Positions 36,762 to 45,572 are shown, counted from the first letter of the stretch. The stretch: DNA of 64,000 nucleotides from Bacillota bacterium (GCA_007120745.1 SKNC01000040.1:1-64000); one strand, 5' to 3'. Numbers and translations: made by a program. The notes: generated from the letters alone by a model not told the origin.

Positions 36762-36802
36762 GTATAATTGTCCAATGCAAACAAATACATATGCAATTAT
36801 AC
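36762..36802. promoter_or_regulatory. Inverted repeat before the polyamine operon
   Basis: Perfect 9-bp arms GTATAATTG (36762-36770) and CAATTATAC (36794-36802), 32 bases centre to centre. The right arm supplies a TATAAT on the minus strand, toward pdaD. A regulator binding both arms on one face of the helix is possible; no known operator was recognised. Confidence 0.35.
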
Positions 36803-36825
36803 CAAAAAGACGTCAAAAAATAAAC

Positions 36826-36862
36826 AAATTTCCGGGAGGATAAAAGAAAACCCCGGAAATTT
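36826..36862 (-). terminator. Terminator after the 224-residue orphan gene
   Basis: Perfect 11-bp stem AAATTTCCGGG (36826-36836) with CCCGGAAATTT (36852-36862). On the minus strand it is followed by GTTTATTTTTTG. It lies ten bases past the stop of the orphan gene and separates it from pdaD. Confidence 0.8.
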
Positions 36863-36871
36863 CGTTTCCTT

Positions 36872-37546
36872 TTAAACAGGGGCTTCGTAGAGAATCAGGG
36901 GGTTCAGCAGAGCCGTAAGATTTTTCTTTACCTCTCGGTAGGCTTCCTCATCCCTCATCTCCAGAGTAACCGTTAAATATTCCGTAATCTTATAGACCCG
37001 GTCGCCGTCAGCAAAAAACAGCAGTTGAAACTTTCGGGTGGCCATTTTACCCAGCACTAAAAATTCTTCAAAGTTTTCCACCACGGCCCCCCGGTAATCC
37101 TGCCTGCACCGGGGAGTTCCCAGGTCAACCACTCCCGCCTGGGCCAGCAGCAGGGCATAGCGATGGTGATCCGCTTTTTCCCAGGTTTTTCCCTTGGGAA
37201 GCTTCATAGGAAAGTGAGACCCGTGGGGAAACCAGTAATCACAAAGGTTGGGAGTTACAATAGCACCGGAATCCGGGAGGAATACGGGTTCTGCCTTTTT
37301 CAGCCAGGAAAAAAACTGTTCCTCCAAAAGCCTCCACTGCTTAACCTCCAGGGAAAGAGGAGCATTTACGTTATTTACCGCTTCATAACCCCAGGAATCA
37401 TAAAAGTTTGGAACCTCCAGGGTTTCCAGAATTTCAGGGGACATCCCCAGATTAATAGAGAGCTTATCATCCTGTTCCTGGTCCCAATCAAAAAAGGAAT
37501 ACTCCGCCAGGCGTTGAATTAAATCCGCGGTTTTCAGGGGCAGCAT
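36872..37546 (-). CDS. Unrecognised 224-residue protein
   Basis: A soluble acidic protein that I cannot assign. It has no signal peptide, membrane segment or repeat. Many aromatic residues stand out (FYDSWGYEAVNN, LCDYWFPHGSHFPMKLPKGK). C-terminal residues (about 170-224) look like an alpha/beta segment, KFQLLFFADGDRVYKITEYLTVTLEM. Codon usage resembles neighbouring genes and it has its own terminator, so it is probably real. It diverges from the penicillin-binding protein gene. One cysteine-arginine segment (RCRQDYRG) might be functional; nothing more can be said. Confidence 0.75.
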   Translation of the reverse strand: MLPLKTADLIQRLAEYSFFDWDQEQDDKLSINLGMSPEILETLEVPNFYDSWGYEAVNNVNAPLSLEVKQWRLLEEQFFSWLKKAEPVFLPDSGAIVTPNLCDYWFPHGSHFPMKLPKGKTWEKADHHRYALLLAQAGVVDLGTPRCRQDYRGAVVENFEEFLVLGKMATRKFQLLFFADGDRVYKITEYLTVTLEMRDEEAYREVKKNLTALLNPLILYEAPV

Positions 37547-37728
37547 AAAAATCCTCCAGTAAACGTTTTTTAAATAAAAACAGGTATTACTAGTTATATT
37601 TGTTATTGGGAACAGAAATCCTTCCTTTTGTATAGAAAACTATTGTTTAGAAATGATAATATTCAAAAACCCCGCTTTTCCTCTACTGCCTGCAGGCAGT
37701 CCGAAAATGAGGTGGTTGTAGATTATGG

Positions 37729-37748
37729 TATAATATGTACAGGGTACA
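37729..37748 (+). promoter_or_regulatory. Possible promoter/operator of the penicillin-binding protein gene
   Basis: TATAAT (37729-37734) is followed directly by the dyad TGTAC-AGG-GTACA (37736-37748), placing the dyad over the likely start site. No good -35 was seen. The gene begins 66 bases further. The rest of the 267-base divergent region holds no gene. Confidence 0.35.
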
Positions 37749-37813
37749 ATATATTTTTTATAATACTTGAAAGAACAACCTTTTAAAGGTTTTTTTATAG
37801 AACAGGAGCATAT

Positions 37814-39880
37814 ATGATTATGGCCAAGCGAAGAATCTCTTTATTTAAAATCATCGTTTTAACCTTTGTCCTGGTGTTCATGGCCGGAAGCGTGGGAGCT
37901 GCTTATATTTTTTATTCCATTCTATCCATGGACGGTCTGCCCGACGGGGAAATCGCCCTGACCAGCACCTTTTATGATAAATATGGTGATCCCCTGACCT
38001 TTATGGCTGTAGAAAACCGCATTATTGTGCCCCTGGAGGAAATCCCGCTGGAACTGCAGCAGGCGGTGATTGCCGTGGAGGATGCCTACTTTTACGACCA
38101 CTTTGGAGTTAATTTAATCTCCATCGGAAGGGCTGCCCTGAGAAATATTCAAAGCGGGCGGGTGGTGGAGGGGGGCAGTACCATCACCCAGCAGCTGGCA
38201 AAAAACCGGTTTTTAACCCACGACCGCACCTTCCATCGCAAGGCAGAGGAACTGATCCTGACCCTTCACCTGGAGAGGACGTATACCAAGGATGAAATTT
38301 TAAATGAGTACTTGAATATCATTTACTTTGGCCACGGGAACTACGGAGTGGAAGCGGCTTCCAGGCATTTATTTGATAAGTCCGTACATGAGCTGACCCT
38401 GGCGGAGGCGGCCTTGATGGCTGGAATTCCCCGGGGGCCCGGCTATTATTCGCCGCTGATTGAGGGAAATGAGGAGGCCTCCCGGCGCAGGCAGGAACAC
38501 GTGCTGAGCCGCATGGTGGAGCAGGAGTATATCACGCCGCAGCAGAAGCAGGATGCCCTGGAACAGGAGCTTATTTTTCGCAGCTCCCCTGCCAGAAGGG
38601 AACGACCCGCAGCGTATTTTATTGATTATATAGTGAATCATCACCTGGTGGGCCGGTTGGAATTAGAACGGGAGGACATCTATCGGATGGGCCTGAACAT
38701 ATACACCACCCTGGACCCCTCCATGCAGAGAGCGGCAGAAAAAGCCCTGCGGGAGGGACTGGAGGGGTATGCCGGCAGCTATGTGGATGAACAGGGAATC
38801 CGTCAGCCCCAGGGATCCCTGGTGGCCGTAGACCCCACCAATGGACATGTACGGGCCCTGGTGGGAGGCCTGGATTTCCAGGAAAGCAATGTAAACAGGG
38901 CTGCAGGCAGCAGGCGTCAGCCGGGCTCGGCTTTTAAACCCTTTCTTTATGCTGCCGCCCTGGAGTCAGGATATACCGCCGCATCTAAAATCTTATGTGA
39001 ACCTATCTCCATACCCATTCCCGGTTCTGACAAAAACTATGAACCCACGGATTACGGGGGAGATTTTCACCACCGCCACCTGACCCTGCGGGAAGCGGTG
39101 ACAAAATCCTGCAACGTCAGCGCCGTAAAAGTGCATATGGATATCGGGCCTGAAAAAACCATGGAATATGCACAGAAGATGGGAATAAAAAGCAGGATGT
39201 CTCCCCTTCCTTCCCTGGCCCTGGGCACCTATGAGGTGACCGCGCTGGAAATGGCCTCGGCTTTTATCCCCCTGGCCAATCGGGGCATTGCCTCGGAACC
39301 GGTCCTGGTCACCCGGGTCACAGACCACCGGGGACGGGTATTGTGGGAGGCGGAAAACAATCAAACGATAGTGCTGGATGAACGGGCGGCTTACATTTTA
39401 ACAGACATTCTGAAGGGAGTGCTGGGTCCTCAGGGAACTGCCTCCCCCGTTCACAATATTTTCAACCGGCCCGCTGCCGGGAAAACCGGAACCTCCAGCG
39501 GCCCCAACAGCTTATACATGGTAGGTTATACCCCCCAGCTGGTGGCCAGCGTGTATGTGGGAGACGACCACGGCAGGTCTTTAGGGGCAGGGGAAACGGG
39601 AGGCCGGGTGGCAGCTCCCATCTGGGCCAACTTTATGGCAGAGGCTCTTCGGGATTATTCTCCCCAGGAGTTTCCCGTTCCCGATGGAATTATCCGGGTA
39701 ACCCTCTGTGAGGAGACCGGGCTGATACAGAGCAGCCGCTGTACCGGGCCAACCACCAGCGAAATCTTTATAAGGGGCACGGAACCCCGGGAGGAATGCG
39801 GAGAAGAAATTTGTCCCCACGTGGAGCCGGAGCAGCCCAGGTGGCCCTGGCCAATTCCTCAGCTTCCCTGGTTCAGGTAG
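37814..39880 (+). CDS. Class A penicillin-binding protein
   Basis: Bifunctional peptidoglycan synthase of 688 residues. A short cytoplasmic stretch and one membrane anchor (about 10-35) lead into the GT51 glycosyltransferase domain, with catalytic E89 in AVEDAYFYDHFG and the GGSTITQQLAKN motif (120-131). The transpeptidase domain has S372xxK375 (GSAFK), SCN at 432-434 and KTGT at 557-560, so both activities should be intact. The C-terminus ends in a Pro/Trp-rich tail after two Cys-containing segments. AGGAG precedes ATG 37814; a second ATG two codons on is equally possible. It is on the plus strand, alone. Confidence 0.94.
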   Translation: MIMAKRRISLFKIIVLTFVLVFMAGSVGAAYIFYSILSMDGLPDGEIALTSTFYDKYGDPLTFMAVENRIIVPLEEIPLELQQAVIAVEDAYFYDHFGVNLISIGRAALRNIQSGRVVEGGSTITQQLAKNRFLTHDRTFHRKAEELILTLHLERTYTKDEILNEYLNIIYFGHGNYGVEAASRHLFDKSVHELTLAEAALMAGIPRGPGYYSPLIEGNEEASRRRQEHVLSRMVEQEYITPQQKQDALEQELIFRSSPARRERPAAYFIDYIVNHHLVGRLELEREDIYRMGLNIYTTLDPSMQRAAEKALREGLEGYAGSYVDEQGIRQPQGSLVAVDPTNGHVRALVGGLDFQESNVNRAAGSRRQPGSAFKPFLYAAALESGYTAASKILCEPISIPIPGSDKNYEPTDYGGDFHHRHLTLREAVTKSCNVSAVKVHMDIGPEKTMEYAQKMGIKSRMSPLPSLALGTYEVTALEMASAFIPLANRGIASEPVLVTRVTDHRGRVLWEAENNQTIVLDERAAYILTDILKGVLGPQGTASPVHNIFNRPAAGKTGTSSGPNSLYMVGYTPQLVASVYVGDDHGRSLGAGETGGRVAAPIWANFMAEALRDYSPQEFPVPDGIIRVTLCEETGLIQSSRCTGPTTSEIFIRGTEPREECGEEICPHVEPEQPRWPWPIPQLPWFR

Positions 39881-39936
39881 CACACATTCAGGTTAGCACA
39901 CAGCCTGTCCCCGCTGTCGGCTTTCCGGCTTTGCGA

Positions 39937-40150
39937 CACCGGGGACGGTTCTCCATTGTCGCAGCAATTGAATTGTCACCGCCAGGCTATCACCCATGTC
40001 CTGCACTAAAAAGGCCGGTTCCGAAAAATGGAACAGGCCTTTAGCTTTGAAAATTTTATATTTTATAAATGGACAATGGAGAACCGTCCCGACTGTAGCA
40101 CTGCAGCCCGCTGTAGCATGCGCCTTCGTTGCGCACAACCGTCCCCGGTG
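39937..40150. repeat. REP-like inverted-repeat unit
   Basis: Arms GGGACGGTTCTCCATTGTC (39942-39960) and GACAATGGAGAACCGTCCC (40072-40090) are perfect 19-bp inverted repeats. A third element, AACCGTCCCCGGTG (40137-40150), is the exact reverse complement of 39937-39950. Between the arms is a hairpin with AAAGGCC/GGCCTTT and GTTCC/GGAAC (40010-40042) that could terminate transcription. Related GGGACGGTT/AACCGTCCC elements are known as dispersed REP sequences linked to REP-associated tyrosine transposases in several phyla; no transposase is present here. Apart from this the 310-base gap between the convergent genes is empty. Confidence 0.7.
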
Positions 40151-40190
40151 CGGTGCCGCCCGCCGGTGCCGCTTCCATGGTTTTAGTGCG

Positions 40191-40814
40191 TTACCGCAGG
40201 AAAGGATTGACTTTCTTTTCCCTTCCTATGGAGCTTTCCGGGCCGTGGCCAGGATATACAACGGTATCATCCCCCAGGGGGAATAATTTTTCCTTAATGG
40301 CATTAATCAGCTGCCGGTGGTTTCCACCGGGAAGGTCGGACCTGCCGATGGAAGCTGCGAAAAGTGTGTCACCGGTAAATACTTTACCGTTCATGTGCAG
40401 GCTCATCCCTCCCCGGGTGTGTCCCGGGGTATGAATTACCTTCAGGGCATGACCACTGCCGAAGGTTATGGTGTCGCCCTCTTCCACGATTTTTTCCGGG
40501 GGGTCCAGGGTCAGCTGGGACCCTACAAACATGGAAAGGTTCTCGTGGGGATTTTCAAAAAGAGGGGCGTCCTCTTTATGCATCACAACCGGGGCTCCGG
40601 TCTTTTCCCGAATTTCTTTTACGGCACCGATATGGTCAATATGACCATGAGTGTTTATAATATATTTTACCGTTAAATTCTCTTCTTCCAGAGCCGCCAT
40701 AATCACTTCCGGTTCAGCCCCCGGATCAATCACGATGCCTTCATTGGTCTTTGGGCACCCGACAATATAGCAGTTGGACATAAAGCCGCCTACTTCAAGT
40801 CTTTTTATTATCAT
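40191..40814 (-). CDS. Metallo-beta-lactamase-fold hydrolase (glyoxalase II-like)
   Basis: 207-residue zinc hydrolase with HTHGHIDHIG (HxHxDH), IHTPGHTRGGMSLHM and FTGDTLFAASIGRSDLPGG, and the C-terminal VVYPGHGPESSIGREKKVNPFL. These match the YcbL/glyoxalase II-like group. The substrate is probably a thioester but is not proven. GGAGGTG precedes the ATG, and a hairpin lies just upstream. Confidence 0.88.
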   Translation of the reverse strand: MIIKRLEVGGFMSNCYIVGCPKTNEGIVIDPGAEPEVIMAALEEENLTVKYIINTHGHIDHIGAVKEIREKTGAPVVMHKEDAPLFENPHENLSMFVGSQLTLDPPEKIVEEGDTITFGSGHALKVIHTPGHTRGGMSLHMNGKVFTGDTLFAASIGRSDLPGGNHRQLINAIKEKLFPLGDDTVVYPGHGPESSIGREKKVNPFLR

Positions 40815-40830
40815 ACTTCACCTCCTAACG

Positions 40831-40858
40831 GGTCAGGCTTAAAATTTCAAGCCTGACC
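40831..40858 (-). promoter_or_regulatory. Hairpin in the leader of the hydrolase gene
   Basis: Perfect 10-bp arms GGTCAGGCTT (40831-40840) and AAGCCTGACC (40849-40858). It lies just before the GGAGGTG site and about 20 bases after a minus-strand TATAAT at the end of the glnA-hydrolase gap. There is no U-tract, so it is a 5-prime leader structure or an operator rather than a terminator. Confidence 0.4.
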
Positions 40859-40993
40859 TCGTTGCCTTTATGTGTAATTATACTACAATTTTCCTCAAAT
40901 TCCTTTTCTAAAAATCCAATTTTTTGATTTCTTTTCCTGTATTATCCTTCATCGGGCATTAAAATATTCTATCTCTGGATATTTTGTCAGTGT

Positions 40994-42370
40994 TTACAGG
41001 TCCATATAGCGGTTTAGTTCCCACTGGTGAACCGCTTTGCTGTACTGCTTCCACTCCCAGCCTTTGACCGTAAGGTATATATTTAGTATGTGTTCTCCCA
41101 GGGTTTCTTTCATCAGGGAGCTGTTTTTTAATTCCTGCAGGGCTTCATTTAAGTTTTCGGGAAACTTCATGATCCCCCGGTTCTTCTGGGTTTTTCCATC
41201 CAGATCATACATATTTTCTGAGCAGCATTCTGGAGGAGAAATTTTATTCTTTATTCCCTCCATCCCCGCTTTTAAAACAGCGGCAAAAGCCAGGTAGTGA
41301 TTGGCCATGGCGTCCGGATTCCTCAGCTCAATCCGGGTGCCCTCCCCGCGGCTGGCGGGGATTCTTACCAGCGGACTTCGGTTCCCTTCGGCCCAGGCAA
41401 TATGGGTTGGAGCCTCAAAGCCGGGCATCAGCCGCTTATACGAATTTACCGTGGGATTGGTAATGGCGGAAAACTCCCGGGCATGTTTTAAAAGGCCTCC
41501 GATATAATAATAAGCATCCTGGCTCAATCCCTTTTCATCCTCAGGGCAGTGAAAGGTATTTTCTCCATCTTTGAACAGAGACTGGTTCAAGTGCATGCAG
41601 TTTCCGTTTTCATCAGCCAGGGGTTTAGGCATAAAGGTTGCATGCAATCCATGTTCCTTCGCTATGGTTTTTACCACCAGTTTAAACGTGGAAACATTGT
41701 CTGCTGCAGTTAGAGCGTCACTGTATTTGAAGTCCACCTCGTGCTGCCCCGGTGCCACTTCATGGTGTGAAGCTTCGATTTCAAAGCCCATCTCTTCCAG
41801 GGTCAGGCATATGTCTCTCCGGGCATCTTCACCCAGGTCATAAGGAGCCAGGTCGAAATATCCGGCTTTATCATGGGTGCGGGTGCTGCGCACGCCGTTT
41901 TCATCCGTCTCAAAAAGAAAAAACTCCACTTCCGGTCCCATGAAAAGCTCATAGCCCATGCTTTTAAGTTCCTTTAAAACCTTTTTCATGACACTCCGTG
42001 GACAGCCTTCAAAGGCCTCCCCCTCCGGAGTATGAACGTCACAGATTAATCGTGCGGTCTTAGTCCCTTTCCGGGACCTCCAGGGGAATATGGTAAAGGT
42101 GGAGGGGTCCGGGGCCAGAAACATGTCGGATTCTTCCACCCGGGCAAATCCCTTAATGGAAGACCCATCAAACATAATCTGATTGTCCAGGGCATTATCC
42201 AGCTGTTTGGAGTTAATTGAAACGTTTTTTAACTGGCCAAAAATATCTGTAAACTGCAGCCGAATAAACCTGACGTTCTCCTTCTCCACAATTTTCTTTA
42301 CCTCTTTCTTCATTTCCTTTGTCTGGTCACTGTCCGGTTCCAAAATCATCATCTCCTGTTCATTTTTCAT
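40994..42370 (-). CDS. glnA: Glutamine synthetase, type I
   Basis: ATP-dependent synthesis of glutamine from glutamate and ammonium. The 458-residue protein has the family segments MFDGSSIKGF, PEVEFFLF, the ATP site (NPTVNSYKRLMPGFEAPTHIAWAEGNRSPLVRIP) and RIELRNPDAMANHYLAFAA. The tyrosine region NMYDL resembles the adenylylation site, but the Firmicute alpha type is normally not adenylylated. The start is uncertain. ATG 42370 gives a 19-residue extension before the usual start region MKKEVKKIVEKENVRFIRL (ATG at 42313). The nearest good ribosome-binding site is in a hairpin loop before 42370. Confidence 0.95.
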   Translation of the reverse strand: MKNEQEMMILEPDSDQTKEMKKEVKKIVEKENVRFIRLQFTDIFGQLKNVSINSKQLDNALDNQIMFDGSSIKGFARVEESDMFLAPDPSTFTIFPWRSRKGTKTARLICDVHTPEGEAFEGCPRSVMKKVLKELKSMGYELFMGPEVEFFLFETDENGVRSTRTHDKAGYFDLAPYDLGEDARRDICLTLEEMGFEIEASHHEVAPGQHEVDFKYSDALTAADNVSTFKLVVKTIAKEHGLHATFMPKPLADENGNCMHLNQSLFKDGENTFHCPEDEKGLSQDAYYYIGGLLKHAREFSAITNPTVNSYKRLMPGFEAPTHIAWAEGNRSPLVRIPASRGEGTRIELRNPDAMANHYLAFAAVLKAGMEGIKNKISPPECCSENMYDLDGKTQKNRGIMKFPENLNEALQELKNSSLMKETLGEHILNIYLTVKGWEWKQYSKAVHQWELNRYMDL

Positions 42371-42374
42371 TAAA

Positions 42375-42399
42375 AAGACGCTGTTCCTGCCAGCGTCTT
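42375..42399 (-). promoter_or_regulatory. glnA leader hairpin with Shine-Dalgarno in the loop
   Basis: On the minus strand AAGACGCTG-GCAGGAA-CAGCGTCTT is a perfect 9-bp hairpin whose loop contains AGGA. It is followed by TTTA and then the first glnA ATG. It could act as an attenuator or as a translation switch. Confidence 0.55.
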
Positions 42400-42577
42400 A
42401 CACCTTCGTATATATTGTATCAAAAATAACCGCCCATCTCAAAAAGGCTGACACCGCCTCAGGGCATATTATGTGCTGTGAGGCCGATTTCAGGTTCTTC
42501 AGGGAGCTTATTTAGATATATAGTGTCCGGTACTCTTCAGCAGAGACCCGGGTTAACTTCAAAAAGTCATGAAGAAG

Positions 42578-42769
42578 CTATTTTTTCCCCTTCCCCCCGA
42601 AAAGACGCAGCGTGGTTCGTTTATTGGGGCATAGATTTCCCTCCAGCCCCTTTCGGGAGTAATACTTCATCCATCCCCTGGCGGCCCTGAGGTTTACCTG
42701 GTCTTTAGAGAGACAGCAGGTTACCGGTTCCGTTTTTTTGTCGGGGCTTTCCTTTTTGTCTTTTTTCAT
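42578..42769 (-). CDS. Small basic protein of unknown function
   Basis: 63-residue protein starting MKKDKKESPDKKTEPVTCCLSKDQ. About a third of its residues are Lys or Arg. It has a Cys-Cys pair near residue 18 and one later Cys, and ends LRLFGGKGKK. An excellent site, GGGGAGGA, lies five bases before the ATG, which is the main reason to call it. The open frame extends upstream but without a site. It follows rlmH. It may bind nucleic acid or a metal, but nothing shows this. Confidence 0.5.
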   Translation of the reverse strand: MKKDKKESPDKKTEPVTCCLSKDQVNLRAARGWMKYYSRKGLEGNLCPNKRTTLRLFGGKGKK

Positions 42770-42928
42770 GGCTTCCTCCCCTTTCCTTTGCGTTTGGTTC
42801 AAACTCCCGCTTTTCCTTTCCGGGATGCAGCCGTTATTACGGTTTATTATGTTCCATGGAATCCCTGGATCCTTCACAATCACCCGCCATCATACGGTTT
42901 ACCTCTCTGGGAAGAAGCCGCTGTATGC

Positions 42929-43408
42929 TCAGCGATGATAAGGTTCCCCCCGGTTTATTTTAAATGCCCGGTACAGCTGTTCTAAAAGGATCAGTCTCAT
43001 CAGCTGATGGGGAAAGGTCAGTGGGGAAAAAGAGAGCAGCAGGTCAGCTCTTGTCTTTACTTCGGGGGAAAGCCCCAGGGCCCCTCCCACCGCAAAAGAG
43101 ATTTTACTCCTTCCCTGCAGGGCACACCGTTCCAGCTGGCCCGCCAGTTCTTCTGAAGAAAGGAGGTGCCCTTCCACTGCCAGTACAATGAAGAAGGAGT
43201 CGGGGTCCAGCAGTTTCAGGACCCTTTCTCCTTCTTTTTGCATGCATATTTCTTCCCGGGCAGCAGAAACCTTTTCCGGAATCTTCTCGTCCATCACCTC
43301 AAGGATATCAATTCGGGCATACTTTCTCAGGCGTTTCAAATAATCTGAAACCCCCTGCTGTACATATTTTTCCTTGAGCCTGCCCACGGTTATTATTTTA
43401 AACTGCAT
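42929..43408 (-). CDS. rlmH: 23S rRNA pseudouridine-1915 N3-methyltransferase
   Basis: SPOUT-family methyltransferase acting on the assembled 70S ribosome. The 159-residue protein has the N-terminal FKIITVGRLKEKYVQQGVSDYLKRL, the SAM-binding FAVGGALGLSPEV knot segment and the C-terminal LTFPHQLMRLILLEQLYRAFKINRGEPYHR. This position after htrA in the walRK region matches Bacillus (yydA). Confidence 0.96.
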   Translation of the reverse strand: MQFKIITVGRLKEKYVQQGVSDYLKRLRKYARIDILEVMDEKIPEKVSAAREEICMQKEGERVLKLLDPDSFFIVLAVEGHLLSSEELAGQLERCALQGRSKISFAVGGALGLSPEVKTRADLLLSFSPLTFPHQLMRLILLEQLYRAFKINRGEPYHR

Positions 43409-43539
43409 AGCCCATGCCTTTCTCCAATCGTTACGTTTCCTATTTATTCCCCTACGTTATGGGGTTACGGCACCAAGACCCTGCCGCAGAGAGTGATGAT
43501 GACGGCCAGTAAAAAAACCTGAATTACATAGTCCTACCA

Positions 43540-44682
43540 TTACGGCATTTCTTCAAAGGTCAGTTCTATTTCCTGTTCTTCGCCATTTCTGAAAATTTTA
43601 ATGGTTACCACCTGGCCCACTTCATACTGGTGGACCACCTCCCGGAGACGGTTCAGGTTCTGAATTTGTTTGCCATCAATTTCTAAAATGACATCTCCCG
43701 CCTGCATACCTGCCTTTTGGGCCGGTCCGCCATCCACGATTTCCTCGACAATTAATCCCTGTCCCGGGGTTAACCCCAGTTCCGCTGCAGTATTCTCATC
43801 CAGCTCCCGAATCACCACTCCAATCCAGGGACGTATGATTCTGCCGTGTTCAATTAAATCATTGACAATTTTCTTGACGGTATTGCTGGGAATGGCAAAT
43901 CCCATACCTTCAACCCCTGGCACATTAATTTTGGCGGTATTAATTCCAATTACGTCCCCTGCTGCATTGACCAGGGGGCCTCCGCTGTTTCCGGCATTGA
44001 TGGCGGCATCCGTCTGAATGAAAGAAAACGTCTGCTCTCCAATACGGATAGAGCGGTCCAGGGCACTGACGACTCCCACCGTCACTGACTGCTGAAAAGC
44101 CAGGCCCAGGGGATTCCCGATGGCAATGGCCAGCTCCCCTACCTGCAGCTGATCGGAATCGCTAAAACCGGCCGCCGGAAGGCCGGTCCTGTTAATCTTT
44201 ATGACCGCCAGGTCCGTTGCAGGATCTGTGCCCACTACCTCCGCGGCAACTTCCTCTCCATCCGCCAGAGTAACCAAAAGCTCTTCTGCATTGTCAATCA
44301 CATGATTGTTGGTGGCAATATAACCGTTGGAATCAATAATTACCCCGGAGCCGGTGGCTGTTTCCTGCAGCCGGGTTCTTCCCTGGAAGAAGTCATGTGC
44401 AGTAGCCATGCTGGTAATACCCACGACTGTGGGGGTAATCTTTTCCGCCGCCTGAACCACAGAGGTTCTCTGGTATTCATGGTAATCATCTTCCGCTGCC
44501 CCGGGAGATTCCCAATCCACAGGGGGCCTGTCCCCATTCAATGCTTCTCTCCGGTCCAAAATATCCGGTAGACAGTATGATACCAGTAAACCGCCAAGGA
44601 AAACTCCGATAATAATCATGGCAATATACGGGAAAATTCTATTTCTCCCGGATTTTCGCTGATAGTTATCATAAGAGTCCAC
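43540..44682 (-). CDS. htrA: HtrA/DegP-family serine protease with PDZ domain
   Basis: Membrane-anchored envelope-stress protease. The anchor is at about 17-37. The trypsin-like domain has H127 (TNNHVID), D157 (DPATDLAV) and S233 (AGNSGGPL), a complete triad. One PDZ domain covers about 285-375. The start is GTG with GAGGTGG upstream. It stands downstream of the walRK-yycHI-murA genes, as in bacilli (yyxA). Confidence 0.96.
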   Translation of the reverse strand: MDSYDNYQRKSGRNRIFPYIAMIIIGVFLGGLLVSYCLPDILDRREALNGDRPPVDWESPGAAEDDYHEYQRTSVVQAAEKITPTVVGITSMATAHDFFQGRTRLQETATGSGVIIDSNGYIATNNHVIDNAEELLVTLADGEEVAAEVVGTDPATDLAVIKINRTGLPAAGFSDSDQLQVGELAIAIGNPLGLAFQQSVTVGVVSALDRSIRIGEQTFSFIQTDAAINAGNSGGPLVNAAGDVIGINTAKINVPGVEGMGFAIPSNTVKKIVNDLIEHGRIIRPWIGVVIRELDENTAAELGLTPGQGLIVEEIVDGGPAQKAGMQAGDVILEIDGKQIQNLNRLREVVHQYEVGQVVTIKIFRNGEEQEIELTFEEMP

Positions 44683-44919
44683 GTTTATCCACCTCGCCTG
44701 CGCACGTTCACTGAAGCTAAACAGAGAACATGCTTTTTTTAACTAAAATTATCTATTCTGCTCATGTATCCTGGTCACTGCTTAGCCTTACCTGCAGTAA
44801 TGTAGGTTGATTATATCAAATTTTGGTAGAAAGGACAATAACAGTCCCGGGAACTCTATTATTATTAAGGAAGTTTAACGTATCGTGGGATATTAATTTT
44901 AACCATTTATTTTGCTTGT

Positions 44920-45534
44920 TCATTCTTCTCTTTTCAGGTGGCAGGTATCATTAAAATAAATCAAGACCCTCCTGCCCTCCCGGTTCATCTCCAGAAGAGA
45001 AATTGAACCGTGGGAAAAGCGGAAAGGCCAGCTTTTTTTTGGGTGCATTCCCAGAAACCCCACCATGAAAGCATTTAAAAATCTTCCATGACTGACCAGC
45101 AGCACCTTTTTCCCGACAAAAGCCCCGCAGAAAAAGTTGATGGTTCGTATCACCCGGTTCCAGAAGATATCAAAGGGTTCCTGTCCGGGGATGGAGCCCC
45201 TTTGGAAGCCTCTTCTCAGGCTGTAAGCCAGGTCCGGGTGCTCCCTTTGAATCTGCTCTCCGGTCAGCCCCTCCAAAATACCCCAGCTAAATTCCGTTAA
45301 AGAGCTTAAAACCCGAACCTCCTGGTTATGGGGCCGGGCAATGATTTCTGCAGTGTCGTAGGCACGGCGCAGGGGACTGCTGTAAACCGCATCAATAGAA
45401 AGGGAAGCCAGACGGCATGAGGTCTGCTGCGCTTCCTGCTTACCCGTCAGGCTTAAGGGATAGTCTATACACCCCTGAAAACGATTTTCTTTGTTGGCCT
45501 CTGTACAGCCGTGTCTCACCAGATATAGTTTCAA
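44920..45534 (-). CDS. Histidine phosphatase family protein
   Basis: 204-residue phosphoglycerate-mutase-like phosphatase. The phospho-accepting histidine is in LVRHGCTEANKENRFQG. SSPLRRAYDTAEI and the second catalytic histidine in LLVSHGRF follow. The substrate could be a cobalamin intermediate, sugar phosphate or nucleotide; context does not decide. TTG start after GGAAGGA. It follows murA by 38 bases. Confidence 0.9.
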   Translation of the reverse strand: MKLYLVRHGCTEANKENRFQGCIDYPLSLTGKQEAQQTSCRLASLSIDAVYSSPLRRAYDTAEIIARPHNQEVRVLSSLTEFSWGILEGLTGEQIQREHPDLAYSLRRGFQRGSIPGQEPFDIFWNRVIRTINFFCGAFVGKKVLLVSHGRFLNAFMVGFLGMHPKKSWPFRFSHGSISLLEMNREGRRVLIYFNDTCHLKREE

Positions 45535-45572
45535 AGCAGAATGTCCTTCCTAAAAAAACATACTACCTTAAA

